DNA of 64,000 nt, from the NCBI GenBank assembly GCA_946480015.1, contig CAMLIL010000012.1, positions 16,050-80,049 of the forward strand, given 5' to 3'. The notes under the pieces were generated by a model. The model was not told the DNA's origin. It ran no database searches and saw only the letters and a program-made list of their open reading frames with translations. The DNA comes from an uncultured Oxalobacteraceae bacterium. Lineage in GTDB: Bacteria; Pseudomonadota; Gammaproteobacteria; Burkholderiales; Burkholderiaceae. A program made the translations under genes and the position numbers. Below are positions 18,896 through 26,944 of the stretch, one piece after another; the first letter of the stretch is position 1, and each line of letters begins with the position of its first letter.

Positions 18896-19960
18896 GTGCC
18901 GATTTCGTTGTTTCGCCCGCGCCGTGCGTGCGCGGCCGCCTGCCGCTCGTACCTGGCAGCCCTGTACGCCACAACCATGCTGACCGGTGCTGCGGCGGCC
19001 CATGCGGGCCCCGACCCCGACCCCGACCTGGTTGGCAGCTTCGCCGACCTGGCTACGATGCGCCCGCGCGCCTGCGCGGGCACCAACACGTCCGCGCCGG
19101 TGCCCGGCTGGGATTCCCGGCCCGCCGAATGCGCATGGCAGGGACGGCTGCGGCTGGACCGCTGGAGCATGCGTGCGCCGCCTGCCAATCCCTGCGTCAG
19201 CCCGCAGGCCATCTGGTGGGCCGGGGCGCGCCAGCGCCACTCCCTGCACCCGTACGGCGCCTGGCAGAGCGACTGGACGTCCCAGACGATGCGCGACGAC
19301 CGCGCACCGGCCAAGCGGCTGGCCGTGATCCGCCAGGACCAGGACGGCGGCTGGAGCGCGTACGAATGGACCTGGCTGCCATCCGAACGTGCCGCCACGC
19401 GCGTGTGGCAGCAGGGACGCTGGGCGCAGCTGGCCGCCCAGGCCGGGCAGCTGGCGCAGCCGTCGCGCATCGCGGCCGGCGCGCCGGCCGCGCCGCTGTT
19501 GACCGTGTGGGAGCAGCACCTCGGTCCCCGCGCCGGCGAAATTCGCGCCGGCGTCGGCTATTGGGTGCTGGCCAATCGCTGCATGGTGCTGGATATGGCG
19601 GGCATCGCCGACAAGGGCTTCCAGCTGCCCTATCTGCTCGACGACAGCCGTCTGGAGCAGCGTTCGGCGATGCAGCTGCAGCTGGCGCGGCGCTATCCCA
19701 AGGCCAAGTGGCTGCGGACCTTCCGCGCGCTGTCGGCCGAGCCGGACGTTCAGCACGGGCGCGCCAGTTATCTCGCGGTGTGGCGCGAGGCGCCGTGGAT
19801 CCGCGGCCAGCTGTGGATTCCGGCCAAGGACGACGGTCCCGTGCTGCGCATGCGGATCGGGACCGTTCCGCTGCCGGGAGAAGCGTTTGAACCGAACGCC
19901 GACCTGATCGAAGACGAACTTGCAGGCCTGGCCCGCCGCTGGAGGAGGTCCCATGATTGA
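18896..19960 (+). CDS. secreted protein of unknown function, head of antiporter operon
   Basis: I do not recognise this 354-residue protein. It starts at GTG 18896 with AAGGAA about 12 bases upstream and has a basic, slightly long signal peptide ending near AAAHAG. The mature part is rich in Trp and Arg (WQGRLRLDRWSM, GGWSAYEWTWLPSERAATRVWQQGRW) and contains four or more Cys, so a folded periplasmic domain is likely. No catalytic motif stands out. The gene overlaps the following antiporter by eight bases, and four further genes continue in the same fashion, so it belongs to one operon with a transporter, a YbdK-type ligase and a two-component system. A sensor or accessory role at the envelope is possible but unproven. 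Confidence 0.6.
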   Translation: MPISLFRPRRACAAACRSYLAALYATTMLTGAAAAHAGPDPDPDLVGSFADLATMRPRACAGTNTSAPVPGWDSRPAECAWQGRLRLDRWSMRAPPANPCVSPQAIWWAGARQRHSLHPYGAWQSDWTSQTMRDDRAPAKRLAVIRQDQDGGWSAYEWTWLPSERAATRVWQQGRWAQLAAQAGQLAQPSRIAAGAPAAPLLTVWEQHLGPRAGEIRAGVGYWVLANRCMVLDMAGIADKGFQLPYLLDDSRLEQRSAMQLQLARRYPKAKWLRTFRALSAEPDVQHGRASYLAVWREAPWIRGQLWIPAKDDGPVLRMRIGTVPLPGEAFEPNADLIEDELAGLARRWRRSHD

Positions 19961-21167
19961 CGAACCATCGCGCGCCCAGCTGATGCTGCTGTCGCCGCTG
20001 GCGACGATCGGAGCGGCGCTGATGCTGGCCCAGGTGCTGGGCGTCGTGCTGCAGAAACACCGCCTGCCGAAGCTGTACGGTGCCGTCATCGCCGGCCTGT
20101 TGCTGGGCACCAGCGGAGCAGGGGCGGTGGACGGGCCGCTGCTGTCGCAGTTCCAGGAACTATTCAACGCCGCCTCGGCGCTGGTACTGTTCGAGGTCGG
20201 CCGCAAGATGGACCTGGGCTGGCTGTGGAAGAGCCGGGTGCAGGGGATGGCCTTGCTGGCCGGCTGCCTGGCGCGCGGGATCGGCAGTTTCGCCTTGCTT
20301 GCCATGGCGGGGGTGCCGGCCGCCCAGGCTGGCCTGATCGGCGCCCTGGTCATCGCCGTCAATCCGGTGGTGGTGGCGTCGATGACCTCGGACCAGAATG
20401 CAAGCGGGGTGGTCACTTACGCCGGGGGCAATACGGTGGGGGTATCGAACCTGATCGCCTTGCTGTTCTTGACGGTGACCTTGGCCTGGGCGCGCAGCCA
20501 CGCAGGCGCCACCGGCCTCACCTTCATCGGCGAACTGCAGCGCCAGTCCTTGCAGCTGCTGCTGGGGGCGGCCATCGCGTTGCTGTGCTATGGGCTGTAT
20601 GCACTGGCCACGCGCCTGTCGCGTGCACGGGCGGCGACTCGCCCTGGCATCCTGCTGGCGGCGCTGCTGATGGACCTCGGCCTGTGTTCGGTCAGCTCGG
20701 CCAGCGCGCTGCTGTCCTTGCTGCTGATGGGGCTGCTGCTGCGCAACGCCGAGAACCGCGAGAACGTGTTCCAGGCACAGGTGAAGACCGGCCAGGACAT
20801 CGGCTACGCGCTGCTGTTCCTGATGTCGGCCGCGCTGGTGGATTTGCACCAGCTGCTGCAGTGGCAGGCGCTGGCCATTGCGCTGGCGGTATTCGCGCTG
20901 CGCATCGGCGCCACGCGTCTCGCGCTCGCGCCCAGTTCCGCCTGGAGCCCGATCAAGAAGCACGCGCTGGCACTGTCGATGTGCTCGCTGGTGGGCGTGG
21001 GCTCGATGGTGGTCGACAGTTCGATGGACAACACGGCCGGCATGGATGGACTGGGCGCGAGCGTAATGGGGGTGCTGCTGGCCCTGAACGTGTTGCTGGC
21101 GCCCGCACTGACCTGGTATGGACTGCGCCTGGCGGGCGAAACCCACGCGGGAGAAACCGATGACTGA
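19953..21167 (+). CDS. CPA-type cation:proton antiporter
   Basis: A 404-residue membrane protein with about 11-12 hydrophobic segments, matching the Na+/H+ exchanger (PF00999-like) domain. Typical pieces are LGVVLQKHRLPKLYGAVIAGLLLG, SALVLFEVGRKMDLGWLW and a SSASALLSLLLMGLLLRNAENRE stretch. It lacks the C-terminal RCK/TrkA domain of KefB/KefC. The start at 19953 has GGAGGAGG directly upstream and overlaps the previous gene. The next gene, overlapping by eight bases, is a glutamate-cysteine-ligase homologue, which recalls the glutathione-gated Kef potassium efflux systems. Given the kup and kdp genes nearby, potassium is a reasonable guess for the ion, but sodium cannot be excluded. Confidence 0.8.
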   Translation: MIDEPSRAQLMLLSPLATIGAALMLAQVLGVVLQKHRLPKLYGAVIAGLLLGTSGAGAVDGPLLSQFQELFNAASALVLFEVGRKMDLGWLWKSRVQGMALLAGCLARGIGSFALLAMAGVPAAQAGLIGALVIAVNPVVVASMTSDQNASGVVTYAGGNTVGVSNLIALLFLTVTLAWARSHAGATGLTFIGELQRQSLQLLLGAAIALLCYGLYALATRLSRARAATRPGILLAALLMDLGLCSVSSASALLSLLLMGLLLRNAENRENVFQAQVKTGQDIGYALLFLMSAALVDLHQLLQWQALAIALAVFALRIGATRLALAPSSAWSPIKKHALALSMCSLVGVGSMVVDSSMDNTAGMDGLGASVMGVLLALNVLLAPALTWYGLRLAGETHAGETDD

Positions 21168-22380
21168 ACATTTACTCGACAAACGCGCCGCCCAGGCGCA
21201 AGCCGTGGCGGGGGACGGACCGGCTTTCCTGCCGCCGTTCGAGCGCTCGGCCCTGGGCACCATTGGGATCGAGCTGGAACTGATGGTGCTGGACCGCTTG
21301 ACGTACGACCTGCTGCCGGCAGCGCCCGATATCCTGCGCATCCTGGAGCGCCAGGACAAGCGCTGGGTGGCCACGCCGGAAATCACCACCTCGATGCTGG
21401 AGGTGGCAACCTCGGTCCTGGACGGCTTCGGCCCGGCGCTCGATCAGCTGGAGGAAATCCGCACCAGCGTCCTGCGCGCGGCGTTCGAGGTAGGCGCGGC
21501 CATTTCCGGCGGCGGCGCCCATCCGTTCCAGAAGTGGAGCGAGCAGCGGATCTATCCGAAGGAGCGCTACCGCGCTTCGGCACGCAAGTACGGCTACCTG
21601 GCCAAGCTGTTCACGGTGTTCGGCATGCACGTGCATATCGGCATTCCCGACGCGGACGAAGCGGTCCGCATCTGCGCCTTGCTGACCCAGCGCGCGCCGC
21701 TGTTCATCGCCTTGTCAGGCAACTCGCCGTGCTGGCAGGGCGAATCGTCGGGCTTTTGCAGCGCGCGCAGCAACGTGGTGGGCGCGTTCCCGATGAGCGG
21801 TACAATGGCGCCACACCTGCGCACCTGGAATGACTTCCGCCTCCACTTCGAGCGCCTCGCGGGACACGGCATCGTCAACAGCATCAAGGATTTTTACTGG
21901 GACGTCCGGCCAAAGCCGGAATACGGCACAATCGAACTGCGTGTGCTCGACACCCCGCTGCACCCGGCTTACGCGGCGGCGCTGGCCAGTTACGCGCGAG
22001 AGCTGTGCATCGAAGCGTTTGAAACGCCGGACGCCTGGCCGGGCGACCAGACACGCGAGTTGTACGCATGGAACCGGTTCAATGCGGCCAAGGAGGGTGT
22101 GGAAGCAATGTGGATCAATCCGGACGATGGACGGGCGCGCACGGTACGGGCGGCGGTGCTGGACGACCTTGCGCGGCTGGCCGGCCGCACCCGCGACCCC
22201 CACTTCGGCGCGGCGTGCCGCTTGATTGAAGCGCTGATGCGGGACGGCGGCCAGGCCCGCTGGCTGATCTCGCACATCAGCGAAGGGACTGGCATGAACG
22301 ATGTGGCGCGCCTGTCCAGTGAAGCGTTCGAGCAGCCTCTGGCCGAGGTCCTGGCAGGTGCCAATGAAGGGAGGCGCTGA
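21160..22380 (+). CDS. YbdK-type carboxylate-amine ligase (GCS2 family)
   Basis: A glutamate-cysteine ligase family 2 protein of 406 residues. Hallmarks are LGTIGIELELMVLD near the N-terminus, ATPEITTSMLEVATS, FGMHVHIGIPD, LSGNSPCWQGESSGFCSARS and YGTIELRVLDTP, which build the ATP- and glutamate-binding site. E. coli YbdK shows only weak gamma-glutamylcysteine synthetase activity, so the true substrate pair is open. The start at 21160 has GGGAGAAA upstream and lies inside the end of the antiporter gene. Its stop overlaps the response regulator start (TGATG). Location between an antiporter and a sensor system suggests it makes a small ligand or thiol used by that transporter; this is inference. 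Confidence 0.9.
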   Translation: MTEHLLDKRAAQAQAVAGDGPAFLPPFERSALGTIGIELELMVLDRLTYDLLPAAPDILRILERQDKRWVATPEITTSMLEVATSVLDGFGPALDQLEEIRTSVLRAAFEVGAAISGGGAHPFQKWSEQRIYPKERYRASARKYGYLAKLFTVFGMHVHIGIPDADEAVRICALLTQRAPLFIALSGNSPCWQGESSGFCSARSNVVGAFPMSGTMAPHLRTWNDFRLHFERLAGHGIVNSIKDFYWDVRPKPEYGTIELRVLDTPLHPAYAAALASYARELCIEAFETPDAWPGDQTRELYAWNRFNAAKEGVEAMWINPDDGRARTVRAAVLDDLARLAGRTRDPHFGAACRLIEALMRDGGQARWLISHISEGTGMNDVARLSSEAFEQPLAEVLAGANEGRR

Positions 22381-23045
22381 TGCGGGTGCTACTGGTGGAA
22401 GACGACTACATGATCGGCAACGTGGTTCAGCAGGCGCTGCGCGACGCCAGCTATGGCGTCGACTGGGTGGTGGACGGCAAGGCCGCGCTCGACAGCGTGG
22501 CGGCGCTGCGCTACGACCTGGTACTGCTGGACCTTGGGCTGCCAAAGCGCGACGGGATGTCGGTGCTGCACGCCTTGCGTGCCAGCGGCAATCCGGTGCC
22601 CGTCCTGGTGCTGAGCGCGCGCGACGGCACCGAGGAACGGGTGGCGGGCCTGGACGGCGGTGCGGACGACTACCTGGTCAAGCCGTTTGAGCTGTCCGAA
22701 CTGCTGGCACGGATGCGCGCCGTCACGCGCCGCCAGAGTCCGGTCGCCGGCCCATCGTTGACAAACGGGAGCATCACGCTCGATCCGGCCACCCATGAGG
22801 CGACCGGGCCGAACGGTACGGCGATGCGCCTGACCGGACGCGAGTTCGCGTTGCTGCAAGCGCTGCTGCAGCGCCCCGGCGCCATCCTGTCGCGCGGCGA
22901 TCTGGAAACCCGCATCTATGGCTGGAACGAAGAGGTGGAGAGCAACGCGGTCGAATTCCTCATTCACTCCCTGCGCAAGAAGCTGGGCGCCGACACGATC
23001 AAGAACGTACGGGGGGTTGGATGGATGGTGCCAAAGGCGTCGTGA
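22380..23045 (+). CDS. OmpR/PhoB-family response regulator (QseB-like)
   Basis: A 221-residue DNA-binding response regulator. The receiver domain shows the acidic pocket VEDD at residues 6-9, phospho-acceptor Asp51 in LLDLGLP and Lys101 in YLVKPF. The C-terminal winged helix contains LTGREFALLQALLQRPGAILSR and VEFLIHSLRKKLG, typical of OmpR/PhoB proteins of the QseB/PmrA type. Its start overlaps the stop of the YbdK gene, and its end overlaps the sensor kinase, so all members of this run are made from one message. It likely controls its own operon and perhaps neighbouring ion genes. Confidence 0.92.
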   Translation: MRVLLVEDDYMIGNVVQQALRDASYGVDWVVDGKAALDSVAALRYDLVLLDLGLPKRDGMSVLHALRASGNPVPVLVLSARDGTEERVAGLDGGADDYLVKPFELSELLARMRAVTRRQSPVAGPSLTNGSITLDPATHEATGPNGTAMRLTGREFALLQALLQRPGAILSRGDLETRIYGWNEEVESNAVEFLIHSLRKKLGADTIKNVRGVGWMVPKAS

Positions 23046-24358
23046 CGGGTTCGCTGCAGTTCAGGCTGTCGCTGTTTCTGACGCTGGCGATCCTGGCGAT
23101 CGCCGGTGGCGCTGGCGTGTTCACCTATGTGGCGGCGATGGACGAAGCCCACGAACAGCAGGACAAGCAGCTGCGCCAGATCGCCCACCTGATCATGCGC
23201 TTTCAGACCGGCCCCGTCACCCTGGCCGCGTGGAAGCGCATCGCCGGCGTGCGCCTGGAGGAGCGTCTGGTGGTTCGTTTTCTTCAAGACAACGCGCCGC
23301 CCGTCGCGCCAAGCCAACCGCACTTTTCCAATTTGTTGCGCGACGGGCTGCAGACGGTCTACGAGGGGGCGGAGCCCTGGCGGGTGTTCGTCAAGACCGA
23401 AGGCACGGGAGTGCGCATCGCTGTTGCCCAGCAAACTGCGGCGCGCGATGCCGCCGCCCGTGGCGCGGCGCTGCGCTCGCTGCTGCCGTTCGCGCTGTCG
23501 GCGCCGGTGCTGATCGTCCTGGTAGGGATGCTGATAGGCCGCATGTTCCGGCCGCTGCGCACACTGTCCGAGGAATTGCGCCAGCGAGGTGAACACAATC
23601 TGGCCCAGCTCCACCCCGACGCATTGCCTTCCGAAATCCAGCCTTTTATCACCGAGATCAACCGCTTGCTGCAGCGGGTCGATCGCGCGCTGTCGCACCA
23701 GCGCCGTTTCGTGGCCGACGCCGCCCATGAGCTGCGCTCGCCGCTGACGGCCATGACGCTGCAGGCCGAACGCCTCGCCGCGGCCGAGATGCCGCATGAA
23801 GCGCGCCAGCGCCTGCAGACGCTGTCGAGCGGGCTGCAGCGCACCCGCGGCCTGCTTGACCAGTTGCTGGCCCTGGCGCGCTCGCAGCAGGCAGAGGTGG
23901 CCGAGCCGCGGCCGGTGTCGCTACAGCACGTACTGCGCGGCGTGATCGAGGAATTTTTCCCGCTGGCGGAAAACCGGCGCATCGACCTGGGTGTGATTGC
24001 GAGCGACGATGCGGCCATTCTAGCCGACCAACTGGACCTGACTGTGCTGGTCAAGAACCTGGTGGACAATGCAATCCGCTTCACGCCACCGGGTGGGCGG
24101 GTCGACATCTCGGTCACCACTGGAGATGGCAGTGCAACGCTCCTGGTCGAGGACACCGGCCCGGGCATTGCGCCGGAGGAGCGCGAACGGGTGTTTGACC
24201 CGTTCTATCGGGTGCTCGGCAATAACGCGCCCGGTTCGGGCCTGGGCCTGGCAATCGTAGGCGCCATTGCGACCAAGCTCGGCGCGCATATCGCACTGGA
24301 AGACGGGGCGAACGGCAGCGGATTGCGCGTACGAGTGCTGTTTCCCCATCGTCAGTGA
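23021..24358 (+). CDS. QseC-like sensor histidine kinase
   Basis: Inner-membrane sensor kinase, 445 residues from the ATG at 23021. Two membrane segments (about residues 14-38 and 155-172) enclose a roughly 115-residue periplasmic domain. A HAMP-like region, the phospho-acceptor His236 in VADAAHELRSPLTAM, the N box LVKNLVDNAIRFTP, and the ATP-lid boxes EDTGPGIAPEERERVFDPFYR and GSGLGLAIV follow. An alternative GTG start at 23042 would overlap the regulator stop as GTGA; both are plausible and differ by seven residues. It pairs with the QseB-like regulator just upstream. The signal sensed is unknown. Confidence 0.9.
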   Translation: MDGAKGVVTGSLQFRLSLFLTLAILAIAGGAGVFTYVAAMDEAHEQQDKQLRQIAHLIMRFQTGPVTLAAWKRIAGVRLEERLVVRFLQDNAPPVAPSQPHFSNLLRDGLQTVYEGAEPWRVFVKTEGTGVRIAVAQQTAARDAAARGAALRSLLPFALSAPVLIVLVGMLIGRMFRPLRTLSEELRQRGEHNLAQLHPDALPSEIQPFITEINRLLQRVDRALSHQRRFVADAAHELRSPLTAMTLQAERLAAAEMPHEARQRLQTLSSGLQRTRGLLDQLLALARSQQAEVAEPRPVSLQHVLRGVIEEFFPLAENRRIDLGVIASDDAAILADQLDLTVLVKNLVDNAIRFTPPGGRVDISVTTGDGSATLLVEDTGPGIAPEERERVFDPFYRVLGNNAPGSGLGLAIVGAIATKLGAHIALEDGANGSGLRVRVLFPHRQ

Positions 24359-24576
24359 GCGCAGCGCCTGGCCCGCCGACTTTCCCAACAGATCGCAGCA
24401 CATCAGGAAGCGGCGCAGCAGGCAGGGGCCATGCGGGACCCAAGCTGCGGCCGCCGCAGCAAAGGCCGATGCATCCGCCGCCTGGGTGCGGGAGCTCGAC
24501 TGGCGCTGGAAACGGCGCAGGCCACCCTGTACTTCTGGGCATTCCGATCGATTGGGGCCACCGTGGCAACCGAATT
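24359..24576. other. gap between sensor kinase and kup, no gene seen
   Basis: GC-rich sequence after the kinase stop. Open frames here have compositions unlike neighbouring proteins and no recognisable domain. The only structured element before kup is the AT-rich box listed separately. Confidence 0.5.
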
Positions 24577-24591
24577 TTTACAAAATTTTTA
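24577..24591 (+). promoter_or_regulatory. AT-rich box upstream of kup, shared with kdp
   Basis: TTTACAAAATTTTTA, 71 bases before the kup start, matches the box in front of the kdp operon at 14 of 15 positions. The context is strongly AT-rich against a GC-rich background. KdpE sites in E. coli are also T/A-rich tracts upstream of kdpF. It may instead include a -35 element (TTTACA). Confidence 0.5.
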
Positions 24592-24662
24592 TGCTTCAAT
24601 CGGTAAACTTCGCTGACGAACCTTCATCTTGGAGGCGTACCAACACTGGGAAATAGCGAAAA

Positions 24663-26543
24663 TTGACAACCGAACAAAACAAGAAAAGCAAGCTGATTGC
24701 GCTGACATTGGCGGCCGTCGGCATCGTATACGGCGATATTGGCACCAGTCCGCTCTACACGCTCAAGACAATCTTTGATCCGACCCACGGCTTGGCGCTC
24801 AATGCACCCAACCTGCTCGGTGTCGTGTCCCTGATTTTCTGGGGCCTGACCATCATCGTCTCGCTCAAGTACGTCACGCTGGTGCTGCGCGCGGACAACC
24901 GGGGCGAAGGCGGCATCATCGCGCTCATGGCGCTCGCGCTTGGCTCCGTCAGCAAGGATTCGCGGCTGTACGTGGCGCTGCTGATGACCGGGGTGTTCGG
25001 CGCCGCCCTGTTTTACGGGGACAGCGTGATTACGCCTGCCATTTCCGTGTTGTCCGCGATTGAGGGCCTGGAAGTTGCCACTCCCGCCATGAAGGCCTAT
25101 GTGGTGCCGCTAACCATTATTGTGCTCGTCATGCTGTATTCGGTGCAATCGCATGGCACCGCGGGCATCGGCCGCTGGTTTGGACCGATCATGGCGCTGT
25201 GGTTCCTGGTGCTTGCCGCCATGGGCGTGGTCAACATCGCCGAGACTCCGCAAATCCTCGCGGCGCTCAATCCGATGCACGCACTCGCGTTCATGGTCGA
25301 CAACCGGTTCATCGCCTTCATCGCGCTCGGTGCGATTGTCCTGGCGTTCACCGGCGCCGAGGCCCTATATGCCGACATGGGGCATTTCGGCAAAGGTCCG
25401 ATTCGGATGGCCTGGTTTTTCATCACATTCCCCGCGCTGGCGCTCAATTATCTGGGCCAAGGCGGATTGCTGTTGGCGCATCCCGAAGCCATCTCGAATC
25501 CCTTCTATCAGCAGTTGGGCTCATGGAGCGTTTATCCGCTCGTGGCGCTATCCACGGTCGCGACCGTGATTGCATCGCAGGCAACGATTTCTGGCACATT
25601 TTCCATGACCAAGCAGGCGATGGCGCTAGGCTTTCTGCCGCGTATGCGCGTTTTGCACACCTCGGAAAGCGAAATCGGGCAGATCTACCTTCCTGCGGTA
25701 AACTGGCTGCAACTGGTCGTGGTGCTGATGGCGGTAATCGGCTTCGGATCGTCGGAAAATCTGGCGGCTGCCTATGGGATCGCGGTCACGGCCACGATGC
25801 TGGCGACCACCATCCTGACCTTCTTCGTCATCCGCTACCGCTGGAAAATGAATTTGCTGTTGTGCTGGGCGGCAACCGGCTTTTTCCTCGTCATTGATAT
25901 CGCCTTCTTCTCCGCCAATGCGCTTAAGCTGTTCCACGGCGGCTGGTTCCCGCTGCTGCTCGGCGCGGTCCTCTTTACCCTCATGCTGACCTGGAAGCGT
26001 GGACGTCAACTGGTATTTCAGAACTTGCAAAAGCACGCCGTCCCGCTTGAGGAGTTTCTTGAATCGTTGTTCATTGCGCCGCCAGCGCGCGTGCCGGGTA
26101 CAGCGATATTCCTGCGTGGCGCGAGTGACGGTGTGCCGCACGCGATGCTGCACAATCTCTCGCACAACAAGGTACTGCATGAGCGCGTCGTGTTCCTGAC
26201 GATAAACATCGCCGATACGCCATGGGTGGCTGCATCCGAGCGGGTGCAGGTCGTGCCCCTCGGACATGCGTGTTACCAGTTGAACGCGCACTACGGATTT
26301 AAGGATGAGCCGGATGTTCCAACCGTGCTGGCGATGTGTACGGATGTGGGCTTGCCATTTGAAATGATGGAGACATCATTTTTCATAGCGCGCCAGACAG
26401 TGATCTCAACCCCGGGTGAGGGAATGATGCCTTGGCGCGAACACTTGTTCGCCACCATGTCGCGCAATGCGCGCGACGCTGCGGACTATTTCCGAATTCC
26501 GACCAACCGGGTCATCGAACTGGGCACCCAGGTCGAGATCTGA
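24663..26543 (+). CDS. kup: Kup-type potassium uptake permease
   Basis: Low-affinity K+/H+ symporter of the KUP/HAK/KT family, 626 residues. The opening LTLAAVGIVYGDIGTSPLYTLKTIF and the DNRGEGGIIALMAL segment are diagnostic, followed by about twelve membrane helices and a cytoplasmic C-terminal domain. Start is TTG at 24663, as no ATG fits the conserved N-terminus; the ribosome site is weak. The gene stands alone between the antiporter operon and kdp. Its upstream AT-rich box is nearly identical to that of kdp, which hints at shared control by KdpE. Confidence 0.94.
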   Translation: MTTEQNKKSKLIALTLAAVGIVYGDIGTSPLYTLKTIFDPTHGLALNAPNLLGVVSLIFWGLTIIVSLKYVTLVLRADNRGEGGIIALMALALGSVSKDSRLYVALLMTGVFGAALFYGDSVITPAISVLSAIEGLEVATPAMKAYVVPLTIIVLVMLYSVQSHGTAGIGRWFGPIMALWFLVLAAMGVVNIAETPQILAALNPMHALAFMVDNRFIAFIALGAIVLAFTGAEALYADMGHFGKGPIRMAWFFITFPALALNYLGQGGLLLAHPEAISNPFYQQLGSWSVYPLVALSTVATVIASQATISGTFSMTKQAMALGFLPRMRVLHTSESEIGQIYLPAVNWLQLVVVLMAVIGFGSSENLAAAYGIAVTATMLATTILTFFVIRYRWKMNLLLCWAATGFFLVIDIAFFSANALKLFHGGWFPLLLGAVLFTLMLTWKRGRQLVFQNLQKHAVPLEEFLESLFIAPPARVPGTAIFLRGASDGVPHAMLHNLSHNKVLHERVVFLTINIADTPWVAASERVQVVPLGHACYQLNAHYGFKDEPDVPTVLAMCTDVGLPFEMMETSFFIARQTVISTPGEGMMPWREHLFATMSRNARDAADYFRIPTNRVIELGTQVEI

Positions 26544-26700
26544 TGTGACCGTGGTCATGGGCGCACTCTGGCGCGCCCATTCGCGCTTCGCACAATGCAC
26601 AACCATGACGGTCATGGTGCCGCGCGATGTCGGCCAGGTCTGCCTGGACGCAGATCGCTCTGGCAGATTTTATCTCCTGTTTACGCACCCTCCCGAAGTC

Positions 26701-26715
26701 TTTACAAAGTTTTTA
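26701..26715 (+). promoter_or_regulatory. AT-rich box upstream of the kdp operon, candidate KdpE site
   Basis: TTTACAAAGTTTTTA, 53 bases before the first small gene of the kdp operon, inside an AT-rich patch. One mismatch to the box before kup. Position and composition suit a KdpE operator overlapping or just upstream of the promoter. Confidence 0.55.
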
Positions 26716-26768
26716 GACTTTAGCGGATACGCTTTGCCATATCAAAACAAGAACTGCATGAGGACGAT

Positions 26769-26858
26769 ATGGACGCAATTTACATCGGGGCAATCCTTCT
26801 CATCTGCGCACTAACATGCGCTCTCGCGGCAGGCTGCGAGAAATTGGGGGGCAAATGA
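26769..26858 (+). CDS. 29-residue membrane peptide heading the kdp operon
   Basis: A tiny gene, [21 protein letters not shown] then GCEKLGGK, with AGGA five bases before the ATG. One hydrophobic helix with a short polar tail. Its stop overlaps the kdpF start (ATGA), so it is translationally coupled to the pump genes. It is about the size of KdpF but distinct from it. A role as a pump subunit, assembly factor or translational leader is possible. Confidence 0.6.
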   Translation: MDAIYIGAILLICALTCALAAGCEKLGGK

Positions 26859-26944
26859 TGAACGCCTATTTCATTTCCGCAGTTGTGGCCCTGGGCCTGC
26901 TGGTCTACCTGATCCATGCATTGTTGAACGCGGAGGACCTGTGA
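26855..26944 (+). CDS. kdpF: KdpF, small subunit of the K+-ATPase
   Basis: A 29-residue single-helix protein ([19 protein letters not shown], ending NAEDL) directly before kdpA, overlapping it as TGATG. KdpF stabilises the KdpABC complex in the membrane. The pattern of a hydrophobic helix followed by a PE/AED-type end and immediate kdpA start is standard for KdpF. The first of two adjacent ATGs is used because it overlaps the preceding stop. Confidence 0.88.
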   Translation: MMNAYFISAVVALGLLVYLIHALLNAEDL

